Below, piece by piece: positions 1-7,844 of a DNA stretch of 64,000 nt; position 1 is the first letter of the stretch; the number at the start of each line of letters is the position of its first letter. The notes beneath the pieces were generated by a model. The model was not told where the DNA came from, made no database searches, and saw only the letters and a list, made by a program, of their open reading frames with translations. The DNA lies in NCBI GenBank assembly GCA_905203555.1, contig CAJKWK010000006.1, positions 1 through 64,000 of the forward strand. The letters are read 5' to 3'. The DNA is from an uncultured Lachnospiraceae bacterium. Lineage in GTDB: Bacteria; Bacillota; Clostridia; Lachnospirales; Lachnospiraceae. Both the position numbers and the translations under genes were made by a program.

Positions 1-81
1 TGTGGATATCTGTCTCCGAATCAATATGAGGAACAGTATCTTGCAAATCTTGAAAGGAACATCATGGAAGTTGCGAGTTAG
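1..81 (+). CDS. IS3-family transposase, C-terminal end (partial)
   Basis: The reading frame is open from the first base to a TAG at 79-81 and gives 26 residues that include YLSPNQYEEQYL. This resembles the extreme C-terminus of IS3/IS150-type orfB integrases, where an LSP-x-x-YE motif precedes the stop. The catalytic DDE core would lie outside the window. Only the tail is visible, so subgroup and intactness cannot be judged. Confidence 0.6.
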   Translation, partial: CGYLSPNQYEEQYLANLERNIMEVAS

Positions 82-152
82 GCAAAGCTATCCACAAACG
101 GGAGAAAATTGGTTACATTTAATTTGTACTTTTTCTTGACATAGGACCACAT
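1..152 (+). mobile_element. right end of an IS3-like element (boundary approximate)
   Basis: The transposase tail is followed by about 70 non-coding bases ending in a TTGACATAGGACCA block near 136-149, which looks like the terminal sequence of a clostridial IS3-type element. The opposite end is outside the window, so the terminal inverted repeat and target duplication cannot be confirmed; the right boundary is a guess. Confidence 0.4.
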
Positions 153-164
153 GACGGATTTAAT
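136..164 (+). promoter_or_regulatory. outward-facing hybrid promoter at the IS end
   Basis: TTGACA at 136-141 and TTTAAT at 159-164 are separated by 17 bases. The -35 lies in the presumed IS terminus and the -10 in flanking DNA, the usual arrangement by which an IS end drives a neighbour. It would transcribe the 239-565 and 593-937 genes. Confidence 0.5.
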
Positions 165-238
165 CTATATAAAAAGATAATTCCCAGTTTATAAAGATGA
201 AAAGCGTTATATAAATGATGCAATTAAGAGGTGCTGCT

Positions 239-565
239 ATGAAAAAGAAAACAAAGAGTATGATTGGGATTTTATCCATTTTTGTAATTTTAATGATGAT
301 AATTGGTTATAGGGAATATATAAAAGCACATACATTTACTCTTTCGGGCAATGAGCAAATACAACCAATTACAGGAACTGTAAAAGTAGAAAGTCCAAGA
401 GATACAGAAGTAATTTTTATAGATGTAAAAACGGAGATAGATTATGCAATTCCCTATATTACTTCCGGGACAAGCGAAACTATTAAGCTTGAAAAGGGGA
501 AATGGTATAGTGTTGAAACAGGGAAAGATCTTACAATGAGTTTGGTAAATGTTCGTATAGAATAA
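239..565 (+). CDS. small membrane-anchored hypothetical protein
   Basis: This 108-residue protein begins MKKKTKSMIG and has one hydrophobic segment at about residues 8-24, preceded by lysines, so it is probably an N-terminal anchor with an extracytoplasmic C-terminal domain. I do not recognise the family. The start at 239 is preferred over an in-frame ATG at 215 because an AGAGGTG-type ribosome site sits just before it and because the lysine-rich start is typical of signal anchors. It lies just downstream of an IS end and upstream of a lipoprotein gene, with 27 bases between them, so the two may be co-transcribed. Confidence 0.6.
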   Translation: MKKKTKSMIGILSIFVILMMIIGYREYIKAHTFTLSGNEQIQPITGTVKVESPRDTEVIFIDVKTEIDYAIPYITSGTSETIKLEKGKWYSVETGKDLTMSLVNVRIE

Positions 566-592
566 TAAGCTTGAAGTTGCGGAGAAAATAGC

Positions 593-937
593 ATGAAGAA
601 AAAATTTGCGATGATTATATGTCTTGTGCTTGTTTTATCTTTGGTGGGATGTGGTAACCCAAAAGGTAATGAAATTAAGAAAACAATAGAAGGTAATATG
701 AATACATATTGTGAAATGGAAGACGGAACATGGAGCTGCAATGACATCACTTATAAATATCGCCTTGAGATAAAAGGAAGATTAGCGAATGCTGCTTGTG
801 ACTCTGTATATGTATATTTAAGCAATATTCCAGACATTACATTTGAACAAGCATGGAAAGCAAGTGGACTTAGCAGCAGTTTTAAAGATTATTTTCCTGT
901 TGAAGATGCAGTTTTGGTTGAAATGAGTACTGAATAA
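593..937 (+). CDS. putative lipoprotein, function unknown
   Basis: The 114-residue product starts MKKKFAMIICLVL and carries a clear lipobox, LVGC, with the acceptor cysteine near residue 20. It should be exported and lipid-anchored on the outer face of the membrane. The mature part has three further cysteines (in CEMEDGTWSC and ANAACDS), which could form a disulfide. No family is recognised. It follows the anchored protein at 239-565 closely and precedes a decayed gene, so it belongs to the accessory stretch next to the IS end. Confidence 0.65.
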   Translation: MKKKFAMIICLVLVLSLVGCGNPKGNEIKKTIEGNMNTYCEMEDGTWSCNDITYKYRLEIKGRLANAACDSVYVYLSNIPDITFEQAWKASGLSSSFKDYFPVEDAVLVEMSTE

Positions 938-985
938 AAAATTCCCGGCAATATGGAGGAATTTGATTTTTTGGGGGATTAAATA

Positions 986-1431
986 TTGAGAAGAACAGAT
1001 AGAGAAATTAAGGATAACGAAACAATATTTCAGATAATAAAAAAGGCCTATTGTTGCCGGCTTGGTCTGATTGACGAAGGTAAAGTTTATATTGTACCTC
1101 TTAATTTTGGAGAGATAATTAATGAGGATCATATTATCTTATATTTTCATAGTGCAAAAGACGGACGGAAGATTGAGTTAATAAAGAAAAATCCAAATGT
1201 GGGATTTGAATTAGATACGAATTATCAGATTAAAGAATCGGATGTCGCTTGTAATTATACTGCATATTATCAAAGTGTTATTGGTGAAGGTAAAATTGAA
1301 ATTGTTGAGGAGCGTAGTGAAAAATCATAGGGCTTAATGCCATCATGAATCATTTAACCGGAAAAGATTGGGAATATAACGAAGTGATGGTAAATACTGG
1401 AATTGCCAAAGTATCAAAAGGATTTTTATAG
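986..1431 (+). pseudogene. frameshifted pyridoxamine 5'-phosphate oxidase-family (Nim-like) gene
   Basis: The frame from a TTG at 986 (GGGGGA ribosome site 7 bases upstream) encodes MRRTDREIKD and then a flavin-binding split-barrel sequence of the PNPOx/NimA-like family. It stops early at 1328. The missing C-terminus continues in another frame from about 1324 (GLNAIMNHLTGKDWEY) to a TAG at 1429, so one indel near 1318-1324 has broken it. The rejoined protein would be about 148 residues, slightly short for the family, and its end also looks degraded. It is probably inactive. Confidence 0.7.
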
Positions 1432-1486
1432 TGACGACGAAGTGTTCGGTAATTTAATTATGAAAGAAATTGAAGAGTGAAATATT

Positions 1487-1756
1487 ATGGAATTAAAAGA
1501 ATTTAAATGGATAAGGGAACCAAAGAGTTTTAAAATCGATAATGAGAAAATAGAAATTATTACAAAATGTTCTAATGATGGAATTTATTATGAACAAATG
1601 AGAGTGTGTCATTTGCATGAAGGAAAAGACAAAATTCAATTTGGTATTTATGTTTACTCTCCGGAAAATTCATCTTTTAAAGCAGTTTTCAGTAATATGC
1701 AATTACTAGAATGTCAGTGGAAAGCACATGATGGCCAACAACCAGATGAAAATTAA
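1487..1756 (+). pseudogene. DUF1349 protein with an internal deletion
   Basis: The frame is open (89 codons) but the protein is less than half the usual length of about 190-200 for DUF1349 (beta-jellyroll, concanavalin-like) proteins. Its first 27 residues match the family N-terminus (MELKEFKWIREPKSF) and then jump directly to the family C-terminal half (YYEQMRVCHLHEG through QWKAHDGQ). The central roughly 100 residues are missing. The start and stop are normal, so the gene may still be translated, but the sandwich fold would be incomplete. The comparison rests on recalled family sequences. Confidence 0.65.
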
Positions 1757-1793
1757 CAACTTTTAATTTAGTTAATTGATAGGAGATGAGAGT

Positions 1794-2627
1794 ATGTCAA
1801 TAACTGCAAGAATAAAACAAAAATCAATTTTCAAGAAAAAAATGACTATGGAGGATATCATAAAATTTACTGGATTGTCATATGGGGTTTGTGATGAGAA
1901 TTATCGATTAGATAGAGATGAAATATCGGAACATACGCTTATTTATGATGAAACAAGATTGGCACGAGGCTTGGAATTATGGCTTGAAGGCACAGATATT
2001 TTACTTTCATTAAGTTTACCCACTGCACCATCTGAAATTAGACTGTTTTATGATATCATAAAGCAACTTTGTAATGAATTAAATACAACAAAATATTTAA
2101 GAGAAGATGTTGAAGTACATATAAATGAAAATGAAGAATATATAAAGTGGGACGAAGAAGCCAGTGTTGCTGCGTTAGAGGATATTACTAATAAAACAGG
2201 TGATCAATATCAAAGATTTGAGATATTTGGTGTGTATAATCCTATTTCAATAGGACAGGTTGAACTAAGAAGAATCAATAATAACTTAATTAATCTTGAA
2301 GAATTTTTGAACGACATTCAATCTCAAGATGTCTATTATGCAACACCAAAAGTTTATAGAAAAAAAGATACAGATGAGTTATTGGGGATTTATTCTGTCG
2401 CTGCTGATGTACCTTGTGTTGTTCCTAATAAGCCCTACATTATTCTTAATCAAATAGAAGGTGTAGAAAAATGGTATGTAATGGTTAGAAAAGGAATAAC
2501 AGTTGGTTATGAGAATTTTATAAATAGTGTAGCCTCAAAGCAATATTACGATGCGAACCATGTAATTGCTTTATTAAATGAGAGCGAAATAGATGTTTTG
2601 ATTAATCAATACTCTGTTGAAATATGA
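1794..2627 (+). CDS. DUF4299-like hypothetical protein
   Basis: A 277-residue soluble protein beginning MSITARIKQKSIFKKK. The opening, with a short strand, lysine-rich loop and then a conserved acidic region, resembles the DUF4299 family of Bacillota; its function is unknown. There is no signal peptide or membrane segment. The start at 1794 is chosen over 1776 because AGGAGAT at 1781-1787 is well spaced for it and lies inside the longer reading. The gene is notably AT-rich compared with the housekeeping region, in keeping with the accessory character of 1-4100. Confidence 0.55.
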   Translation: MSITARIKQKSIFKKKMTMEDIIKFTGLSYGVCDENYRLDRDEISEHTLIYDETRLARGLELWLEGTDILLSLSLPTAPSEIRLFYDIIKQLCNELNTTKYLREDVEVHINENEEYIKWDEEASVAALEDITNKTGDQYQRFEIFGVYNPISIGQVELRRINNNLINLEEFLNDIQSQDVYYATPKVYRKKDTDELLGIYSVAADVPCVVPNKPYIILNQIEGVEKWYVMVRKGITVGYENFINSVASKQYYDANHVIALLNESEIDVLINQYSVEI

Positions 2628-2698
2628 TGAAATCTAAATTTGATTTAAAAAAGTTAAATATGGAAATAAATAATCAACTCTAATTTGAGGTGATCTAC

Positions 2699-2821
2699 TT
2701 GGAATGTTTATTTGCTTATTCATATCTTTGGGCGTGGGGATTTTGCTCTATGCAGGAATATAATGTGTATTTAGACAGAATGTTTTCTGAAACACCTGAC
2801 AAAAATATAAAAGGAAGTTGA
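2699..2821 (+). CDS. possible 40-residue small protein (TTG start)
   Basis: A TTG at 2699 preceded by GAGGTGAT at correct spacing opens a 40-codon frame with an aromatic-rich N-terminus (CLFAYSYLWAWG) and a charged C-terminus. It could be a small protein or the tail of a lost gene. No homologue is recognised. Confidence 0.3.
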   Translation: MECLFAYSYLWAWGFCSMQEYNVYLDRMFSETPDKNIKGS

Positions 2822-2928
2822 TGCAAACATATTAAGATAAGACAGTTTTTGTACAAAATCCTAGCAATTATCAGTAATAAACCTCATCAACCTGTTACTT
2901 GCTTAAAACGGCGTGTCACCGGAAAGCT

Positions 2929-2956
2929 ATTTACAAAATGCGCCATATATGTAAAA
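2929..2956 (+). promoter_or_regulatory. promoter of the LytTR/DUF3021 pair
   Basis: TTTACA (2929-2934) and TAAAAT (2951-2956) with a 16-base spacer precede the LytTR gene by 22 bases. LytTR regulators commonly bind their own promoter, so the upstream 2890-2930 region is the likely place for their sites, but I could not define the repeats. Confidence 0.45.
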
Positions 2957-2978
2957 TGAAAATAACAGGAGGAAGAAT

Positions 2979-3433
2979 ATGAGAGTAGAGATAAAGTTTA
3001 TTGAAGATGATCAGACTGAAAAGGCGCAGCTTTATGTGAAACAGAATCATAAATCTTTAGACGAGCTGGTATCGTTGATTGACAAAGAAACGTATAGAGA
3101 GTGTCCGTTATCTGTATATGACGGAAAGGAAAAATATCAAATTAGTTGTATTCACATTTTCTACATAGAAAGTCAAAATGATAAGGTCTTCGTTTATACG
3201 GCTAATCGAAAATTTCAATGCAGAAAGAAATTGTATGAATTAGAAAATGAACTTCCGGATTATTTTTGCAGAGTCTCAAAATCAGTGATTATGAATCTGA
3301 GAAAAGTAGAACATTATACTCCCCAGTTAAATGGAGTAATGAAGGCGGTTTTAAATAATCAGCAGGTAGTGTGTATATATCAAGGGAATACTTACGTGAG
3401 ATTCGGCTTAAGAATGGGAGGGGAGTTATATGA
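2979..3433 (+). pseudogene. LytTR-domain transcriptional regulator, frameshifted near its C-terminus
   Basis: The gene has a strong AGGAGG site and encodes a LytTR DNA-binding protein: a leader of about 45 residues, then the LytTR core with YQISCIHIFYIES and FCRVSKSVIMNL. Near 3370-3378 a GTGTGTATAT run puts the frame out of register. In the alternative frame the expected family ending follows (VYISREYLREIRLKNG) and stops at TGA 3431-3433, making an ATGA overlap with the next gene. Removing one GT pair restores the whole gene at about 150 residues. As it stands, the last DNA-contacting segment is lost and the frame runs on to 3725. Confidence 0.75.
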
Positions 3434-3972
3434 GAAGGGAAGATTGGATAGAGGAAATTTTAAAAAGTGTGAAGATAGGCTTTGTTTTATTTTTTACTGC
3501 TGTATTATCGTTGATGTTGAATCGGGATATGGTTCATTTGGAACTGTTTTCGGAGAAGATATTTTTGGTAATGGGGTGTTATATTGGCAGCGTTATCATA
3601 ATACGACTTATTCTATCCTCAAAGTTTATTCAGAAAACCAGGTTTTTATTTTCCGGTGCAGCAATTGTTTGGTGGTCCTTTCTGGTTTATTTTATCATCT
3701 CTATAATCAGTTCGTTTTTGGTTGATTATGTGCGGAATATTGTGATTATGCATTTAGCGATTGCGCTTTTTGCAGCAGTAGGAAATTATTTATATATGCG
3801 GTATGTTTCTAAAGAACTGAATGGCAGTGAATGGAAAAAAAGTTTGTTCTTCTGGAGGATTTGGAGCGGAAACCGAGAAATGAAGACGAGTTTATGGAGT
3901 GCATTGCTGCATATTGCAAGAAAAATGCGTTGGATCTGGAAGTGCTTCAATATGGAATCCCTGCGAAAGTGA
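3430..3972 (+). CDS. DUF3021 membrane protein, probable LytTR partner
   Basis: This 180-residue frame begins with the ATGA overlap at the end of the LytTR gene. The first 130 residues contain four hydrophobic segments (about 18-32, 45-63, 72-96 and 103-125), matching DUF3021 proteins, which usually have 130-150 residues. Membrane partners encoded next to LytTR regulators are known to restrain them in streptococci; a similar role is inferred here. The last 45 or so residues are basic and tryptophan-rich and overlap another, more protein-like frame from 3831, so the true end may lie near 3830 and a further indel is possible. Confidence 0.65.
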   Translation: MRREDWIEEILKSVKIGFVLFFTAVLSLMLNRDMVHLELFSEKIFLVMGCYIGSVIIIRLILSSKFIQKTRFLFSGAAIVWWSFLVYFIISIISSFLVDYVRNIVIMHLAIALFAAVGNYLYMRYVSKELNGSEWKKSLFFWRIWSGNREMKTSLWSALLHIARKMRWIWKCFNMESLRK

Positions 3973-4070
3973 AGATGGGGGCTGAGATATATGAAGTTAA
4001 ACTGGAAGAATATTGCAGTTTGTCCAGTGGTATTGTTTCTGCACTGGAGTTCCGGTTGACAGAAGAGTAA
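3831..4070 (+). CDS. small acidic hypothetical protein overlapping the DUF3021 frame
   Basis: A 79-residue frame (MEKKFVLLEDLERKPRNEDE...) with a balanced, acidic composition, a plausible alpha/beta pattern and no membrane segment. It overlaps the last 142 bases of the DUF3021 frame in a different register. Its composition is much more protein-like than the overlapped DUF3021 tail, so I favour this frame as the coding one over 3831-3972. There is no clear ribosome site, so it may be read by coupling or may be the end of a fused upstream gene. Function unknown. Confidence 0.45.
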   Translation: MEKKFVLLEDLERKPRNEDEFMECIAAYCKKNALDLEVLQYGIPAKVKMGAEIYEVKLEEYCSLSSGIVSALEFRLTEE

Positions 4071-4120
4071 TGAAAAAGACGGTATGGAGAAGTTCTTAAT
4101 AAAAGAGTAAGCAGGAAAAA

Positions 4121-4145
4121 CCCCGGAACCATATGGTTACCGGGG
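4121..4145 (-). terminator. terminator of the PQ-loop/SGNH gene
   Basis: CCCCGG (4121-4126) pairs with CCGGGG (4140-4145), and the loop contains the palindrome ACCATATGGT. Read on the minus strand the stem is followed by TTTTTCC, so it serves the minus-strand gene ending at 4168. Confidence 0.75.
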
Positions 4146-4167
4146 AGAATTCTCTAGCTGATTATAT

Positions 4168-5178
4168 TTAGTTTCTGACATGAACATATCCGCGGTTTGC
4201 GCTGGATTCCGGAGAGGAATGTCCGTCGTTTGGAACCTGTTCACGTTCTTTATCACTGAGACGTCCTGCTGTCATTGCGTCAGCGTAGTTGATCGGATGA
4301 TTTCTCATATGTACTTTCATCAATTCAAACAGACGAAGTACCGGACGTTTTGATTCCAAAGCACCTGTTGCATCAATATAATGACATCCGGTCTGGGCAG
4401 CAAGTTTTTTCAAAAGTGCATTGAGTTTGATTGCTTCCGGGCGATTGGAGACAATAGAAACAATGTAAATTTCTGCCTGTGTCTTTGTATGAATCATGTA
4501 GAGCAGCCATTCATATTTACTGATAAAACTTTCTTCGTTAAGTGTTTCATCCTGAATATCAACATCTCCCAGATTGACAAAAATCTTTCGTGGGTTCAGA
4601 TCAAAAAGACATACTTTCAAATAATTTTCAATTTGATTGATACGAATATCTTTGATACTGCGGTTATAAATTGGTTCTGTAATGCGGTAAGCCTGTGTCA
4701 GTTCACCTAACGGTAAATTTGCAAAGGTATTGGAACCGAAGAGCACTACGCCGCCGGCCTCGGTAACACTGTTTAATTCGCGATATGTCTGCATTTCATC
4801 ATCCCCCTGATTGAATTCTTTCTGTGCAGAAGAAGCATAGATTGTTTCTGTTGAAACAGTATTGTCTGTGTTTCCGGAAATTTCTTTTGCGAGCTTGCTG
4901 CTTGCTTTTTCTGCCTGTTTGTCATAACGGCGATTAATAAAGTAAACGACTACATTTGCAGATACAACAATGAGATTCAGCAAGTATACAACGAGTACAT
5001 AATTAAATTTATGAGTATAAATTTTTGCAGAGATACCGGCAATATATCCGAAGATGATCAGCAGAATAAACTGCAGACTCATATTTTTTGCAGATTTTGC
5101 TTTGATGTTCTTAGATAAGTTCATTGGCCAGGAGAGACCAAAACAAACTAACATTGTAGATTCTAAAAGTTCAGCCAT
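4168..5178 (-). CDS. PQ-loop-like membrane domain fused to an SGNH/GDSL-like domain
   Basis: The 336-residue protein has three N-terminal membrane segments (about 7-25, 36-54 and 60-82). The first contains SWPMNLSKNIKAKSAKNMS, which resembles a PQ-loop/SemiSWEET half-repeat. After a linker of about 60 residues a C-terminal alpha/beta domain begins with VVLFGSNTFANL and later IFVNLGDVDI; these occupy the places of SGNH hydrolase blocks I and III. The canonical GDS serine context is altered to GSN and I see no clear DxxH, so catalysis is doubtful. It could be a membrane-tethered enzyme or a binding protein. It is divergent from the LysR gene at 5405. Confidence 0.6.
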   Translation of the reverse strand: MAELLESTMLVCFGLSWPMNLSKNIKAKSAKNMSLQFILLIIFGYIAGISAKIYTHKFNYVLVVYLLNLIVVSANVVVYFINRRYDKQAEKASSKLAKEISGNTDNTVSTETIYASSAQKEFNQGDDEMQTYRELNSVTEAGGVVLFGSNTFANLPLGELTQAYRITEPIYNRSIKDIRINQIENYLKVCLFDLNPRKIFVNLGDVDIQDETLNEESFISKYEWLLYMIHTKTQAEIYIVSIVSNRPEAIKLNALLKKLAAQTGCHYIDATGALESKRPVLRLFELMKVHMRNHPINYADAMTAGRLSDKEREQVPNDGHSSPESSANRGYVHVRN

Positions 5179-5246
5179 TTTAAAATTCCTCTCTTTCCTT
5201 TATAAAACATATGATTTCTTTCCTTAAGTCCTGAGTTAGTGTAGCA

Positions 5247-5275
5247 TTGACTTTCTACAATGTCTAATATATAAT
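5247..5275 (+). promoter_or_regulatory. promoter of the LysR gene
   Basis: TTGACT (5247-5252), a 17-base spacer and TATAAT (5270-5275) form a near-consensus promoter, with a start expected near 5282 and a leader of about 120 bases. Confidence 0.65.
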
Positions 5276-5288
5276 ATTTATTAAAATC

Positions 5289-5304
5289 ATAACTTGAAAG
5301 TTAT
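5289..5304. promoter_or_regulatory. palindromic operator in the LysR leader
   Basis: ATAACTTGAAAGTTAT is a perfect 16-base palindrome just downstream of the predicted start of the LysR transcript, between the divergent PQ-loop/SGNH and LysR genes. It is a candidate binding site for the LysR regulator (autoregulation inferred). Confidence 0.45.
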
Positions 5305-5404
5305 CAATAGAAATATTTATAGTGAATATCACGAAAATAAAAAATATAACACGATAAAATAATGGGTTTTAAGTGCATATTGAACAGTGAGGAGGGGAAA
5401 ATCA

Positions 5405-6280
5405 ATGGAATTAATTCAAATACGTTATTTTTTGGAAGTGGCAGAGACAAAGCATATGACGAACAGTGCGAAGAATCTGCACATCAGTCAGCCGGCGTTA
5501 TCCCAGGCGATTCATCGGTTGGAAGAGAGTCTTGGCGTTCCATTGTTTACATCAAAAGGCAGAAATATTGTACTGACAGAATATGGACGTTACTTACAGA
5601 AAAAGCTAAAGCCGATTTTGGAACAGCTGGATAAGATTCCGGAACAATTAAATATGATGGCGAAGTTAGAAAGTGAAACAATACATATCAATGTGTTGGC
5701 AGCGTCCAGTCTGGTAATGGAAGCGATTATTGAGTATCAGAAGGAGCATGAGGGAATTCATTTTCAGATGCAGCAGAATGCGGAAAATGAATTATACGAT
5801 GTAGCGATCACAACAAAGCTGTTTTATCAAGGCGTAAATGAGAAGAATAGTTTTGCCTGTGAAGAAAAGATATTTCTTGCGGTACCGGATAATGAGAAGT
5901 ATCGGAATCGTACGTCAGTCTGTCTGGATGAGGTATCGGGGGAAGGATTTATCAGTTTACAGGGGTCACGTGAATTCAGATATATTTGCGATCGTTTTTG
6001 TCAGCACGCGGGATTTACGCCCAATATTGTATTCGAAAGTGATAATCCGGCAGCGGTAAAGAATATGATTGCTGCTAATATGGGAATTGGTTTCTGGCCG
6101 GAATTTAGTTGGGGAGAAGTGAAGAACGAGAGAGTCAAGCTATTAGAGATTGAAGAACCGATCTGTCAGAGAGATATTATCATCAGTTATAACATGAATA
6201 AGACAGATAATCGGAATGTAATCGGATTCTATGAGTTTCTGACAGCGTTTGTTATGAATCGAAAGAAAAACGGAAAATAG
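5405..6280 (+). CDS. LysR-family transcriptional regulator
   Basis: The 291-residue protein opens MELIQIRYFLEVAE and has the classic LysR winged helix-turn-helix in residues 1-60 (MTNSAKNLHISQPALSQAIH; SLGVPLF), followed by a periplasmic-binding-like effector domain to the end. It should bind DNA as a tetramer and respond to a small ligand, which is not identifiable. The start at 5405 is preferred over 5387 because the longer reading runs through the GGAGGGG ribosome site. The divergent gene at 4168-5178 is the obvious candidate target, and a palindrome lies in its own leader. Confidence 0.85.
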   Translation: MELIQIRYFLEVAETKHMTNSAKNLHISQPALSQAIHRLEESLGVPLFTSKGRNIVLTEYGRYLQKKLKPILEQLDKIPEQLNMMAKLESETIHINVLAASSLVMEAIIEYQKEHEGIHFQMQQNAENELYDVAITTKLFYQGVNEKNSFACEEKIFLAVPDNEKYRNRTSVCLDEVSGEGFISLQGSREFRYICDRFCQHAGFTPNIVFESDNPAAVKNMIAANMGIGFWPEFSWGEVKNERVKLLEIEEPICQRDIIISYNMNKTDNRNVIGFYEFLTAFVMNRKKNGK

Positions 6281-6281
6281 C

Positions 6282-6313
6282 AAAATCGGCGGTGCATATG
6301 CACTGCCGATTTT
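6282..6313. terminator. bidirectional terminator between LysR and the CofE-like gene
   Basis: An almost perfect 32-base inverted repeat (AAAATCGGC ... GCCGATTTT, with TGCATATGCA in the centre) ends in A/T tracts on both sides and separates two convergent genes. Confidence 0.85.
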
Positions 6314-6321
6314 GTAAGATG

Positions 6322-7530
6322 TTATTTTGTATAGTTGTCAAAATATCCCTGAATATAAATGATCGGAGTTCCTTTGTCTCCTGAACCGGAAGTCAAATCA
6401 GCAAGGGAACCAAGAAGATCTGTTAAGCGTCTTGGAGTTGTTCCCTGTGTGACCATCTGTCCAACAAGACTGTCTGCTTTGACATCTTTTTCGTGGATGT
6501 AGTTTTTGATCGCATCTTTCAGTTCATCACCGGACAGGTCTGCAAAATCATTATCAGCCAGGTATTTGAGTTTTACTTCGTTAGGTGTTCCTTCCAGACC
6601 TTTTGTATAAGCCGGAGAAACTACCGGATCAGCCAACTCCCAGATCTTTCCAACCGGATCTTTGAACGCACCGTCACCGTAAACCATAACTTCTACGTTC
6701 TTGCCTGTTTTTTCTGTCATTGCATCGTGGATTGTATTGACGATCTCCTCACATTTAATCGGGAAGAGCTTTACAGTTTCTTCCGTTGCCTTGTTGGAAC
6801 CGAGAAGTCCGTATGCGTCATTATATCCGCTGCCATTGATGCTTTCTGTCATGATATCATCTAAAGCATATACCTTTTCAGCGCCATTTGCTTTCAAGAT
6901 TCTCTTTGTTCTCTGACGGGTGTGAATATCACAAGTCAGAACACTCTTTGTATAGGAAAGAATTGCCTTTGGATTATTTGCAAAGATAATCTCTACTTCA
7001 GCACCTGCGTCCTGAATCAGCTGTTTGTAATATTCTACATAATCAACGCCTGTAAATACATGCTTTTCATAACCAAACAGCTCTCTGTATCTTTCTTCTG
7101 TTAATACGTCAGACCAAGGATTGACCCCTTTTTCGTCCATCAGATCCAGATCAATCAGATGGTTTCCTACTTCGTCAGAAGGATAACTAAGCATCAGGAC
7201 GATTTTTTTACATCCTTTAGCAATTCCCTTTAAGCAGATTGAAAAACGGTTACGGCTTAAAATCGGGAAGAGAACGCCAACGGTATCATCTCCGAATTTT
7301 TCGTGTACATCCTGAGCAATATCATTGATGTGTGCATAATTACCCTGTGCTCTGGCTACAACGGCCTCTGTAATTGCAATTACGTCCTTATCGTGGATTT
7401 CAAAATGTTCACTTTCTGCTGCTTTTAATACGCAGTCAACTACGATTTCAGCCAGATTATCTCCCTCGCGAATGATCGGTGCACGAACACCACGAGATAT
7501 AGTTCCTACCATACGGTCTGTATGACTCAT
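6322..7530 (-). CDS. CofE-like coenzyme F420-0:L-glutamate ligase family protein
   Basis: The 402-residue protein resembles the F420-0:gamma-glutamyl ligase fold in an extended form found in clostridia (MVGTISRGVRAPIIREGDNL; DVIAITEAVVARAQGNY). In methanogens and actinobacteria the enzyme adds glutamate to coenzyme F420 using GTP. This organism group is not known to make F420 and no other F420 genes are nearby, so the substrate is probably different. The start at 7530 has an AGGAGGT site (complement of 7539-7545); an in-frame start 48 bases upstream would pass through it. It is a single-gene unit with its own promoter and a terminator at 6282-6313. Confidence 0.7.
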   Translation of the reverse strand: MSHTDRMVGTISRGVRAPIIREGDNLAEIVVDCVLKAAESEHFEIHDKDVIAITEAVVARAQGNYAHINDIAQDVHEKFGDDTVGVLFPILSRNRFSICLKGIAKGCKKIVLMLSYPSDEVGNHLIDLDLMDEKGVNPWSDVLTEERYRELFGYEKHVFTGVDYVEYYKQLIQDAGAEVEIIFANNPKAILSYTKSVLTCDIHTRQRTKRILKANGAEKVYALDDIMTESINGSGYNDAYGLLGSNKATEETVKLFPIKCEEIVNTIHDAMTEKTGKNVEVMVYGDGAFKDPVGKIWELADPVVSPAYTKGLEGTPNEVKLKYLADNDFADLSGDELKDAIKNYIHEKDVKADSLVGQMVTQGTTPRRLTDLLGSLADLTSGSGDKGTPIIYIQGYFDNYTK

Positions 7531-7584
7531 ATATTTGTACCTCCTGTACTGCTTTATCACTGTAAGAGAAGTTCTCACTACTAT

Positions 7585-7613
7585 ATTCTACGGCGAAAGT
7601 ACAAAAGATGCAA
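7585..7613 (-). promoter_or_regulatory. promoter of the CofE-like gene
   Basis: On the minus strand TTGCAT (7608-7613) and TAGAAT (7585-7590) are 17 bases apart, about 55 bases before the start codon at 7530. Confidence 0.5.
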
Positions 7614-7844
7614 GGAAAATGTGAGAATCTATGATGCAATTTGAATCATCCAGCGCCAATTAAATAGAAAGAACTGCCCGGCCATTGCAAGGAATAAACA
7701 AGAAACGGCTTCAAAATGACCATATCCTTGATTTATCTTTCAATTACGTGGTTTATAAATTATTTTAGAATTATTTTGACAGATGAAAGTGAAGAAAAGT
7801 ACAAAAAGATTCTTAATATTTCCTGAACTTTTTAGCAGAGTGCT
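7614..7844. other. non-coding interval between divergent genes
   Basis: The 378-base gap between 7531 and 7908 holds divergent promoters at its two ends. The middle has no complete gene; the minus strand carries a 30-odd codon start-less open stretch ending at 7629 whose translation is membrane-like (AVSCLFLAMAGQFFLF), possibly a gene remnant. Confidence 0.4.
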
